In this document: positions 1 to 10,393 of the stretch, piece by piece
Numbering within the stretch: the stretch's first letter is position 1
Layout of the letters: the number at the start of each line of letters is the position of its first letter
DNA from: Dimorphilus gyrociliatus
Lineage: Eukaryota; Annelida; Polychaeta; Dinophilidae
Length of the DNA: 64,000 nt
Reading direction: 5' to 3'
NCBI GenBank assembly: GCA_904063045.1
Contig: CAJFCJ010000020.1
Location: 1,046,916-1,110,915 of the forward strand
Made by a program: the position numbers and the translations under genes
The notes under the pieces: generated by a model
Told to the model about the DNA's origin: nothing
What the model saw: the letters and a program-made list of their open reading frames with translations, nothing else
Database searches by the model: none

Positions 1-587
1 TTAAAAGGTTATGTTTATTCAATTTTGTATAAATAAAAAATATAAATATGCTATAAAACAAGTGAAGTATGGAATATTTCTATCGTTTGTCTATAGATAT
101 ATATATATTTGTAAATGCGCGCGTGTGTGTGTCTGTGTGTGTTTATAATATGCTTGAAGGAATGCCAGTAAAAAAAAATCAATAATCAAACACTACAAAA
201 TAAGAATGACTTTGGTAAATAAACATTTATTAAAGTGTAACGAAAATTGAAGAAATTATCATCTAGTTACAAATGATTATACATACACTTTGACCTTTTT
301 ATTACGTTATTTTATTATATCTGGAAATAAAAGGGTTAACCAAATTTGGCCAAAATTTAGATAGGCCATTAGCTTAGAGATTTCAATGCTGTGCATACCA
401 CACTAAGATTGAATACTTTCGATATTTTCTATGGTAGTACCTGTTACGGGCTTGTTTTCTCTTCTCAGCTAATAAAAAATTTTATATTGGATATCTTTTA
501 TATTTCGTCGTTTTAACTTCTTATCGACGAGCGGATGATTATAAAAAACATTGGATATTTCTTATTGAAAATTCGTTAAAGACTAAA
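1..587. other. AT-rich upstream region with GT repeat
   Basis: No convincing gene is visible. A short GT/GC-rich simple repeat lies at about 117-142. The last part is presumably the promoter and 5' UTR of the LRR gene that starts at 588; no clear TATA or initiator can be assigned. Confidence 0.5.
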
Positions 588-3311
588 ATGAATCAACTTG
601 AAATATCAGTTGGTTTATTATTACTAATAATAGCCACACCTACCTTTTCTAATGAATGTTTTTGTGATGGAACATCGTGTGTCTGTAGAAACTTGAAATT
701 AACTACAATACCTTTAAATTTGAACGAAAATATTGAAGTTTTGTTTATTATCGGCAATCCTATAAGTACTCTTCCAGATGCTGCATTTTCTAGATATAGT
801 AAATTAAAAATCTTAATTTTAAAGGATAATCAACTATCCGATATAAAAGATGGAGCTTTTAACGGACTAGATGATCTAATTGAACTGTCGTTAGAGGGAA
901 ATTTCCCTTTAGAGTCTTTTAGAAGTGAGTGGTTTTATCCTGTAAGAAATTTAAAGAAGCTCACACTATCTTCCAATCCTTTAGTACAAAAATTACCAAG
1001 TAATTTCTTAAAAGATCTAAAATTAGATAGTTTAAATGTTCGTCGATGTAATTTATTAAAAGTTGACAAAGGTATTTTCGCTGAGAATACAACAATAAAA
1101 ACATTGGATTTAAGGCATAATAGAATTGAACGCTTTGAAGACGGCTCTCTCGACCATCTAAAGATGAATTTATCTAATTTGAATCTTGGCTTTAATTCAC
1201 TTAATAAACAAGAGTCTTGGGAAGCTTTTGGAGGAATTCACTTCAATGAATTTAAAATAGACATGAATAATTTACGTAATCTGGATCCATTTAAATACGT
1301 TTCTGCCAAAACGGTTGATTTAGCCAATAATGATCTATCAAATGTAACCTTTGAAGACTTTCCGAATTTTATATCAATAACCCATCTTTTATTGAAAAAT
1401 ACAAGTATTAATTTAAACTATGGATCATTTCGAAATATGCCAAATTTAGTTCATCTAAATTTAGCATCAAATTTGATCGATTATTTGCATTATAGACAAT
1501 TCGAAAATAATGGTAAACTGGATTATTTGGACATTTCAAATAATAAATTAACTGCTTGGAGTTCAGTACACGCAAATTATGCACCAAATATTACCGATCT
1601 TAACCTTCAAGGGAATTTAATTGAAATTTTAGATGGATACGATTTTAATCCTTATTTGCAATTGCAAAGGTTAAACCTGAAAAGTAACCTAATAAAAACA
1701 ATACTGCCAAATACTAAGAGTATATTTGAGAGACTACGAAGCTATAATCTAAATGATAAGATTCTGTTAACGAATAATCCAATTCATTGTAACTGTGAAA
1801 TTAAGTGGCTTGCCGAGTATTCTAATGAAAATGTAGCCTTGAGTGAATTTGATAGTCCAATATGCGCATCTCCCGATTCTCTTAAAAATAAAAAACTTTA
1901 TGGGGACTTTAAGGACAATAATATTGATCAGCTAAGATGCAGTACAGCAAGTATTGACTTTATAGCCAATTCAACTTATACCGTTCAGGAAGGGAATGAA
2001 ATATATATTATGATAGAGATAAATGGAAATCCGGAAATAACCACTGTTGAAATAATATCTATAGATGGAGATGATAACTTTAACCTTTTATACGAATTTT
2101 ACTCAAAACAAGTCTATATACCTCTAAAATTCGTTGGCTCGAAAGAATCTAAAGGAATATATAGAATTATTTCATCAAATTCAGTTCTAAGCAAAAACTT
2201 TACTTTTGAACTCATTGTAGAGTTTCTACCAACAACGACTGAAAGGGATACAACAGTATTTCCTCAAACGGACTCTACCGTTACGAGTAAAGTTCAAGAG
2301 TTTACAACTCTAAATTCTAAAACAACAACTCAAGTGGAGGAACAAACTAAAAACTTTACCGATTCTGATATGGAAGGTAGCTCGGTAACTTTATATACTA
2401 GTTTCCAATCAACAACCTCCAATTCAGAAAATGCTACAAGTTTTGACCAGACAACAAAACAATTTAATTTCAGTAGCACAGAGAGAAATGATAACAGTAC
2501 AATAACTAGTGGAACTGGAGCTAATAACACAGAATCGAATAAAACAACACTAAGTAAAACAAGTAGTCAAACAACAACTACAATCAATTTCTTGTCTTCA
2601 CAATCTGAGAATAATAAAACGACAATATCATCCGAATTAAATACCCAAGAGACAATGGGAACTTCTCAAATAGTAGATGGGGTAACTATTACTTCAGACT
2701 ATGATGGAACAAGATCATCGACTTCAAGTGAGATTTCATCGAAAACGTATGAAACTTCAACACAGATAAATTTTGTGACCCAATCAGTATTAAGCACACT
2801 AAGGAATACACATACCAGCAAAAGCACTTTATCATACACTACATTGTCAACAAGAAGGAAATCAACAAGGACTAGAACAGAAAAATCATTACCTCCATCC
2901 TCCAAGGTTACACCAACTTCACGTATGTCTAAAGACAAGGGTACATTAAGTTCAGCTAGATATAAGCTTTTAATGATTATAGTTGCAGCTATATGCTTAT
3001 TCATGGTAATAATTCTATTATTCTATACGCTATCGTTGAGTTACGCAAATAGAACAACGACATACGGAGGGTCTCGAGATAACTTTTGTGTTTCGGATAC
3101 TCATTCAGGTCTGAGCCAAAAAACTTCGTTGACTACTTTACCAGGAAGTGATCAAGAAGAAGGTGGAACAACTTTTACTATCGTTGGAAAGGTAGAGAGA
3201 AATGGTACAGAAAGAGATATTGTCTCTATCTTGGATGAAACTACACCTTCTAACAGTACACATAGAGCTGAAGGACATAGGAATCCTGTATTTTCTGAAG
3301 ATATTTTATGA
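588..3311 (+). CDS. Single-pass LRR membrane protein with mucin-like stalk
   Basis: A single uninterrupted exon encodes 907 residues. It opens with a hydrophobic signal peptide ending near residue 21, then a small cysteine cluster (ECFCDGTSCVC) typical of an LRR N-cap, roughly a dozen leucine-rich repeats to about residue 390, and an LRR C-cap beginning NPIHCNCEIKWLAEYS. A threonine/serine-rich stretch from about 550 to 780 with many N-glycosylation sequons follows, like a glycosylated stalk. One transmembrane helix lies near residue 795-820 (MIIVAAICLFMVIILLFYTL), followed by a cytoplasmic tail of about 85 residues. The layout fits a cell-surface LRR receptor or adhesion protein. No TIR, kinase or Ig domain is seen, so the ligand and signalling route are unknown. 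The lack of introns is unusual among its neighbours and could reflect retroposition. Confidence 0.88.
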   Translation: MNQLEISVGLLLLIIATPTFSNECFCDGTSCVCRNLKLTTIPLNLNENIEVLFIIGNPISTLPDAAFSRYSKLKILILKDNQLSDIKDGAFNGLDDLIELSLEGNFPLESFRSEWFYPVRNLKKLTLSSNPLVQKLPSNFLKDLKLDSLNVRRCNLLKVDKGIFAENTTIKTLDLRHNRIERFEDGSLDHLKMNLSNLNLGFNSLNKQESWEAFGGIHFNEFKIDMNNLRNLDPFKYVSAKTVDLANNDLSNVTFEDFPNFISITHLLLKNTSINLNYGSFRNMPNLVHLNLASNLIDYLHYRQFENNGKLDYLDISNNKLTAWSSVHANYAPNITDLNLQGNLIEILDGYDFNPYLQLQRLNLKSNLIKTILPNTKSIFERLRSYNLNDKILLTNNPIHCNCEIKWLAEYSNENVALSEFDSPICASPDSLKNKKLYGDFKDNNIDQLRCSTASIDFIANSTYTVQEGNEIYIMIEINGNPEITTVEIISIDGDDNFNLLYEFYSKQVYIPLKFVGSKESKGIYRIISSNSVLSKNFTFELIVEFLPTTTERDTTVFPQTDSTVTSKVQEFTTLNSKTTTQVEEQTKNFTDSDMEGSSVTLYTSFQSTTSNSENATSFDQTTKQFNFSSTERNDNSTITSGTGANNTESNKTTLSKTSSQTTTTINFLSSQSENNKTTISSELNTQETMGTSQIVDGVTITSDYDGTRSSTSSEISSKTYETSTQINFVTQSVLSTLRNTHTSKSTLSYTTLSTRRKSTRTRTEKSLPPSSKVTPTSRMSKDKGTLSSARYKLLMIIVAAICLFMVIILLFYTLSLSYANRTTTYGGSRDNFCVSDTHSGLSQKTSLTTLPGSDQEEGGTTFTIVGKVERNGTERDIVSILDETTPSNSTHRAEGHRNPVFSEDIL

Positions 3312-3430
3312 CATTCAAACTATGTTAATAAGTTCTTTTGTTCGTTATTTTTCTTTTGTTTAGTTTTTTTTTACACTATTGAAGAAGATAGTCTCGTTGT
3401 GTCGGAATTCGTCGAAGTGTTTCATCTATG

Positions 3431-3436
3431 AATAAA
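3431..3436 (+). terminator. Polyadenylation signal AATAAA
   Basis: A canonical AATAAA lies about 120 bases after the stop codon of the LRR membrane gene, in a suitable place for 3' end formation. Confidence 0.45.
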
Positions 3437-6400
3437 TAAGAAAGAGCGTCTAGTCATATTAAAATGTTGCTTATTATTATTATTTTTGAAAAAATTAACC
3501 TAATGAATGTTGTAGAGTATTAAAAAATTAAATCGATTCCGATTATATAATGATGTCCGTAGGCTTAGGCCTTTAGTTTGTTTATTTAAGAGAAAATATT
3601 TCACTAGATCAACAACAATTAAGATACTTATCAGCTTCTAACTACTATCAGTAAGAAAAATGGTATCTTTAATGGTAGAGCTAAAGAATTTTTCTCATTC
3701 CTCGTTGAACTAGAAAGTTAAAGAGAAACTAATAAGCAGTATAAATGAGATGTGTAAGTAATTTATTAATTTAATATCAAATAATAAGCGAATTATCATT
3801 GCCAATCAAATTAATAAAGTCGCACCTTTTGTCTTTTAAAAAAAATTCTATAGCTAAAAATCCTCCCACCAACGTTAAACAATTGAATATTGCTCCTAAA
3901 CTAATCACGATACTCCTACTGCTAAAGAGACCATAGTCTTCGTAATAATCTAGATTTATTATAGTAAATGGTTATTTTTTAAGTAAATCTATGGATTCTA
4001 TAGGATTTTTTATTATAATAGACCTTTTCTGTTCTTTAATTATAAGCTAGAACTTATTAATTTTCTTGTCATGTGTTATTCTTTATTAAATTTCTATATA
4101 AGGGTCAAAATTAGGTAATAAGAATTTCTTTTTTATGTCTAAAAACGAAGTTTTTATAATGAAAAGAGTAATAAAAAGTTAATGTGACCCTTTTTTTCTC
4201 TCTGTCTTTACCTTTCGTCTAAAGGAAAAACTATTAAATGTTGTAGTTAAAGCGTTGTTAGCCTAATCCACAAGACTTATCTAATCCTTTGGTGGCTTTG
4301 CCAGTCCTATTGTAAAAGAATAATTTAGGCATAGACTCTCTCTTAAGTACAACTCATAATTTAAACTTGTATTTAATCCTACCTAACAGACTTTTGGAAA
4401 TGTTGCCTTTGGTTAGCAGTAAGCAAACAGCTAGTACGTAATCGGCGTTTAACGGAAACGTATCAGATGTACACCGCTTTACAGGATTACAATATTGAAA
4501 GGTTAGAATAAGGCCTGTATTACGAACAGTACAACCTTTAAACTACCTGGCTTTTAGATTCCTTCTCAAATGGCATAAAGTGTAATATTTGAAGATCTTA
4601 TTAGGTCAGGACTGGAAATGTGATTAGGAATCCTTTTAAATTACTTTAATTTAGTTTTTTTTTCAGAATAGATTTATTCCTTTCATGATAATTTATTGGA
4701 ATGCAGTTGCCTCGATATGCAAAGTTTCCAGTTCAGCATCGATAATATATGTGCAGGGTCAGGTTCTAAAATCTTTCTTTTTTTATATTTTGCATAACAA
4801 GTCAACTCATTTCTTTCTGTTCAGAGGCATTTATGTATTTTGTTAACGGAAATAAAACGAACGATCATAGGCATTTAGATGGAAACAAAGAGAGAGACAG
4901 AGAGAGAGAGTAAACGAATATTTTAGTTATGCGATTACGATATACTCTAGATTTGCTTAATTAAAAATCGCTACCAAATAGTATATCACTTATCAGATGG
5001 AATTTTTGTACTACGGTTTCATATCGTTATTGCTCACTAGAGGGAATCAAAAAATTTCACTGAAAGTATGCTAAACAGAGAGCCTCTTATCGCGTTTGTC
5101 ATGCCTACTGTATTGTTGCTGACCTGTATCCTGCTTTGTAGGCCTTAAAAACATAGGAAAACATTTTTGTATGAAACTCATTACTCAGAAGAGGCATTAC
5201 AGAACGAGCGGCGGTGGAATTTACATCTCGCAAAGAGACAATGAGTTTACAGCCATCGTTTCTCTGCGACGTGTTACTTGTGCCGACGTTGTATTCAACA
5301 ATAGAAAATAAGGTAGATTCCAGGTAATAGAACTTTTGATGACTATTTGAGTTAAAAGAGTTTATAGTATTTTCTGTTTCTCACCCTCCCGCTCTGTTTC
5401 TCTCTGTGTGTCTGTCTGTCTCTCATTCTCTTTGTCTTTCTATCTAGCGATTAGTAGAGGGTAACAACTCTTTGATACGATAAAATATATGAAAATATTA
5501 AATATTTAAGGAAATTTTGATAAAGATAGTATAAACAAAAACAAAGTGTAAAGGCATATATCTACAGCATCTTTTTAATTAAAAAGAAATTTTACTCTAT
5601 GTTACAAAGTACGCTGTAACATATTTTCATAATACAAAGTAAGATGGTTAAAAAAAAAGGGCAAAAAAAAAAACTTTTTCTCAGATCGCTTGCTCGCTAT
5701 TTATTCTCTTACTTGTCTTAAAATCTTTAGTAGGATATTTACTGCTGACTATTCATAAGAATAAGATTCTTTAACAGATTTACTAATTATCCATGTGGCA
5801 ATTGTTACACATAAATTAAATATATAAAGATTTATGATGTATATGAATACTAACGATTTATTACAAGAGCCATTTATCTTAAATATTAATGGGTTGTTTC
5901 AAGAATTATCGTATATTTTCAGATATTTAGTATATATATATTAGTATATATATATATCTATAAGATATTGGTTATTCTCTACTTACTCAGTTTTATGGTA
6001 ATTTGTCTTTATTAAAATATTTTACTATCAAATCACAAGATGATAGCATATATTAATCCTTTTTCTTTTTTTTTTAAAAAAAAAGGCAAAAATCTGTGAC
6101 AAATTTTTTGTATATAGGAGAAATTTGAACTAGAAACATTTATTCAACTTTAAAAAATACTAAATAGCTATATAGTCAATATCTTATTTAAAAAGGTCTA
6201 TTATACTGTATATTGTTTATATAACTCTTATAAATTAAATTTATAATAATTAACAAGGCAATAGTTAATCATATATTTTGCAGTTGTATCCTTTTTCTGT
6301 TTAATATTTGAACATTTTCAACAATAGAAATAAATGATTCGAAATGTTACTTGTAATGTCGAAAAGCAGATGGCGTAGCTGGTAATAATTTTGCAATTGC

Positions 6401-7681
6401 CATGTTGAAAATTGATCCAGCAACCATTTTCGCTCTTTAGCCTAATAGAATACATATTGTATTTGTACATATGTCAGTACATATCAGTGGATAACTACAA
6501 ATAAGAAGGATAAATATTCAATAGCAGAGTGGTCTGTTTCCATTTCAGAATGAAATAGACGATTTTAGAGCTTGGGAATTTTCCAAAATAATACCAATGA
6601 TTCTAGCAAAGCTGTTATATTAAAAAATAAATTATCATTAGGAAAAAACTGTAAAGCACATTTTCATTAACGAAATAAAACATAATTTATGTTAAAGCCA
6701 TCAATTTATTGTTGACGCAAAACTGTAGCTGGAATTTTTCGTATCTATTTTAAAACTCAAGGCTAAAGTATTATCTTATCAACTACATAAAGAGTGAACT
6801 CAAATACAGTTGAAATCTCATTCGGTAAAAATGTATAGAAAACCATTAACTTTGATCAAATTCGATTCAAAAAATTGTTTTTAATTGTAATTTAGATGTT
6901 TCATTAGGAAATTATTGCTCTTATGTAATGCTTTATTGAAACATACGTATGTCTGTTGTTAAACGCATACTTAAAGTAGTATAATGGCAAATAAATTGGC
7001 ACTAATGCCAAAATTTTACACTTTTGAAAGTTACGACTACGTTTTAAGGTCGACGATACATCCCGAAAGAATAAGTTTGTTGACAGTCTGCCCTTCAAAA
7101 TTGGTAGAAAGCGTATTCGTTCTAAAGACCAATACTGCTGGGGGTAAAGGGAAAATCCAATTGCCTACCTATTAGGCTAAGTCCATTGAAAGGCAAATAA
7201 GGTGATTCTACCTTCCCTTTGTGCCAAAAAAGTCCCTAAAAAAGACAATTTAATAAATGTTTTGTTATTTAAATTTTATCTGGGAAAATACCAAGAGAGG
7301 GACACTGGCTTTAATTAATTTTCATCCCAATAGCGATTTACCATTTTACTTTTTGAATAATCTCGTATTTCAGTAATAAAAATATATAAATATACGATTA
7401 TTTATTGTTTTATTCTTAGACGTCTATTTTAAGAGACATTAGTTTTACTATCATACGTAATATGCAAATGAATATTGATTTTTTTGCTTTATTTTTGTAC
7501 TAATATTCACCAGCTCTCATTGTCAGACAGGAGGTTTTCTATAGAATTTCTCAAGGGATCAATGTCAAATATATAAATTTGCGATTCAAAATAGAACTTT
7601 CCATAAAATCTGCCATTTTGAATATTCATTAGTTTACTATAAATAGTTTGGTATTCCAAAACTAAGAATTAGTCATTGCAA
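3437..7681. other. Long gene-poor intergenic region
   Basis: About 4.2 kb without a supportable gene on either strand. It holds AT-rich sequence, a GA-rich simple repeat near 4888-4911, a pyrimidine-rich CT/GT tract near 5385-5445, A/T homopolymers (for example 6061-6085) and one copy of the TATACTGTATA motif near 6202. Two overlapping short ORFs at 6904-7175 lie on opposite strands and have no recognisable domain or splice partners. The part nearest 7.7 kb is probably regulatory for the NFAT-like gene. Confidence 0.5.
4888..4911. repeat. GA-rich microsatellite
   Basis: A run of GAGAGAGACAGAGAGAGAGAG-type units, a simple repeat in intergenic DNA. Confidence 0.7.
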
Positions 7682-7707
7682 TGACGTCACACGATACTCT
7701 TATAAAA
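7682..7707 (+). promoter_or_regulatory. CRE plus TATA promoter of NFAT-like gene
   Basis: A perfect palindromic cAMP response element TGACGTCA occupies 7682-7689, and a TATAAAA box follows at 7701-7707. The coding start is at 7849, leaving a 5' UTR of roughly 100-120 bases. The paired elements suggest a sharply initiated, inducible promoter responsive to CREB/ATF-type bZIP factors; that response is inferred from the motif alone. Confidence 0.55.
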
Positions 7708-7848
7708 TATCAACGATCTCTAACAATTTGCCAGTTGCGTATTGGCTCTCACTGACTAACCAACCAGAGACGAGAATTTTACTTAAATTGTGAATATTAA
7801 CCGAGAATATTCAAATTAAAAATACAATAAAATTTCTTATCACTGTAA

Positions 7849-9086
7849 ATGTATCCAGAAATTTCAAACTTTCCATTTGAAGATAGTGAAAATGTTGCAG
7901 CATTGTTGAACGATATTATCCAGGAAGACGGTTTTGCGGAAGGGAATCTTCCTTCGAATTTGGAAGATGATTTCTTAATAGGGGAATTTCTTCCATTAAT
8001 GAAACAAACCGAAGAATATATTGATCAATTTAGAGCTGAAGGTTCAACTGTAAATATAGTTTCTCCCACTGGAGATCAACAACAGTAAGCATTTAAACGA
8101 TAAAGTGATAATTAGATAAAAATTTCTCTTTGTGTTTTTAGGGGTTTTCCACTTTTTCCAGGAAAAAAGTATAAACCTCCTGCATTAAATCACCCGTCAC
8201 TCCTGTCTAGCGACGAGAATATTAGACTGGCTATTATAAGTCAACCGAGTGAAAAACACAGAGCTCGCTACCCGTCCGAAGGAAGCCGTGGAGCAATTAA
8301 AGGTCGAGAACATTTTGAGTATCCAGAAATTCAATTGCAAGGTTATTTTGGTTCATCGACTGTAACATTGCAAATTTTCTTAGCCAACGAAACGGGAAAT
8401 GTAAAACCTCATGGATTATATCAAGCTGTCATAGTAAAAGGACGCCGCCGAAGAGATTGTATCACTAAAGTTATTCAAGATACAAACGTCTTGGAGACAA
8501 AATTAAAGTCTTCCAATAATTATCGTGCCAAGTATGTTTCTTTATTCTAGTTTTTCCGATAACTTCATTTTGTCTAGATGATGCTTCAGGGTCGACTTTA
8601 TTGGAATCTTAAAAATACGAATCCGGGACGCAATCAGCAACAGCAGGAACTTAACAAGTAAAAAATCAAACAAAGTTAGACTTGCGTTTAGAGTATTAAT
8701 TAACGAAAATGATCCATACAATGGAAAGACATTGCAAACTGTTTCTGAAACAATTATTTGCAGTAAGTTAATTCTTTCAAACATGTTAATAAAAAATAGA
8801 AGCAGATATGTAATAGAAATTCGACTTCACTATGCTCTCCCTGCCTGTTGGACTGACACAGAACAACATCATCAAGAGATGCTTACGAAAAGTCGAGTCT
8901 TCTATATATATTTTTTGTCTATTTTTCAATATATAAAAAACATTCCTATGCAAAACATCGTTGTAATTCTATTTTCTTCGTGATAAATTTTCAGCTCAGA
9001 AAAAGGGTAATTCAAACACTATAACTACTACAACACCTGATGATTACTTATTTGCGAATGTTCCGACAACGATTGTAGATTTTTGA
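7849..9086 (+). CDS. Short NFAT-type Rel-homology protein lacking the IPT domain
   Basis: Four exons join in phase: 7849-8084, 8142-8531, 8590-8762 and 8995-9086, giving 296 residues. After an acidic N-terminus of about 80 residues comes an NFAT-class DNA-binding Rel-homology domain. Visible hallmarks are the recognition loop RARYPSEGSRGAIKGRE, the segment VKPHGLYQAVIVKG, the block VDFIGILKIRIRDAI and the strand VRLAFRVLI. In NFATc and NFAT5 this domain is followed by an IPT/TIG dimerisation domain of about 100 residues. Here the last exon adds only about 30 polar residues (threonine run, then PTTIVDF) before the stop. No calcineurin docking PxIxIT motif is apparent. It would be expected in the nucleus as a monomeric DNA binder, perhaps NFAT5-like, but function is inferred. 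An alternative 3' exon cannot be excluded. Confidence 0.82.
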
Positions 9087-9724
9087 CTGATTTCTCGTTT
9101 TTTACACTCGATTAGAGAGAAAAAACGTGTAATTACCAAAAAAATAACAAAATAATCAAAACTATACTCCCTTCCCACTTCCCCAAGCACACTATTACAG
9201 CCAGCAAGCGAGCAAACAAACAAAAGTTGTGATTACTCTTTACTCAGAATGAGGCAATAACTCGTAACTCATCATAAATAGTTACTAAAGACAGTTCTCC
9301 CACCGTCATAACTCAGTTGGATGATCCGGGAAAAACTCTTATTCTTCTTTAGTTGTTATTTTCTCTAGATTCGCGAACAGTTTAATCTATTTCTTTTTTA
9401 TTATTTGACATAACAATTTAAGTTTTTCAGTTTTGTTTTTATTCTTCAGAAATATACAAGGAAAAACTCAAAACTATGTCTTTATTTCTTATCTATTTGA
9501 CGAATCAAATAGATTATTGTAGTTTGTATTACCTAGATATAATTACAGAATTGAAGGATTTTATAAATTTTATATTATAATACAGTATTATTAAAAATAT
9601 TCAAATTTTATTTAAAATATTTAAAAACTACCAACAAGTTGATAATTTTGTCATTGTACACCGTAGACTACCAAGCCTTATTTTTACTTGAAGTTTCCTT
9701 TTCAACAAGAATCGTGTTTACGCA
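9087..9724. other. Intergenic region between convergent genes
   Basis: About 640 bases of AT-rich DNA between the NFAT-like gene and the convergent minus-strand membrane protein gene. It should contain both 3' UTRs. I see no coding signal or RNA gene in it. Confidence 0.45.
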
Positions 9725-10393
9725 TTAAACTATATTGATCTCTTCATTTTCATCTTCAAATGAGATTAAATGAGATAAACTATTCGACAGAGAAGAAGTT
9801 TCTTTAATAACCTCAACAAATTTAACTTCAGGTTTTGCGCTGTATTTTTTTTTATATTATAGAGTTGAATAGAAAAGAAAAAATACTTTTTGAATGGAAT
9901 TTTTACAAGCAGAGGTAAAATAGAAAAAAAAAGGTGTGTCCCCTGCTAGAAGTGCAGCTCGAATTAATGTGTAATTAATATTAAAGATAATTTTAATGAT
10001 ATTAAAACTAGTATATTTCTTTTCCAACTCTAATAAATCTAATAATTTTAAATCGCAATTCTCTAACTTAACTTGTAATTGCGCATCAACTTTTTCAGGT
10101 TTTTCTATATTTTCCACTTGAAAGAGAGTTTGGGCAGAATGTTCTTTAAAACTTGTTCTATGTGGTCTAAAACATTCAGTTTCTTCGTAGCTTATATCCG
10201 GAGTTGGTACTCGATAGATCGCTTCATTTCTTAAAAGTTTTACTAGGACAAATGAAGCAATTATCATGAGAAAGATACCATAAAAACAGATAATTAGGAC
10301 GTTTATAGAACCAGAAGAGCTCTCTTCTATTTCGATTATTGATGATGATTGATTGGATAAATTAGTAGTCCAATTCTCCTCTCCACTGGACAT
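9725..10393 (-). CDS. Small single-pass membrane protein, unrecognised
   Basis: The first exon runs from ATG at 10393 and encodes a short hydrophilic N-terminus with two N-glycosylation sequons (NWT, NQS), no cleavable signal peptide, then one transmembrane helix (NVLIICFYGIFLMIIASFVLV) at about residue 30-50 and a cytosolic tail rich in Glu and Lys. The open frame continues to 9857, but its last 50 residues look like translated intron. A separate coding-like stretch downstream (about 9725-9843) reads KPEVKFVEVIKETSSLSNSL and ends EEINIV before a stop, so a two-exon gene is likely. The exact splice sites are unresolved: the most obvious acceptor at about 9842 does not match donor phase, while a weaker one at about 9828 does. 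The topology resembles small channel beta subunits, but no family motif is convincing. Confidence 0.5.

Noticed and set aside
2330-3004. Minus-strand ORFs under the LRR membrane gene
   Set aside because: Antisense of the Thr/Ser-rich stalk; no independent evidence of coding.
6904-7175. Overlapping short ORFs on both strands in the 4 kb gap
   Set aside because: No domain, no splice partners and opposite-strand overlap; consistent with chance in AT-rich DNA.
8732-8983. Plus-strand ORF continuing past the third NFAT-like exon
   Set aside because: It overlaps the exon 8590-8762 in frame and reads through a consensus GTAAGT donor; the downstream part is intron and the spliced frame continues at 8995.
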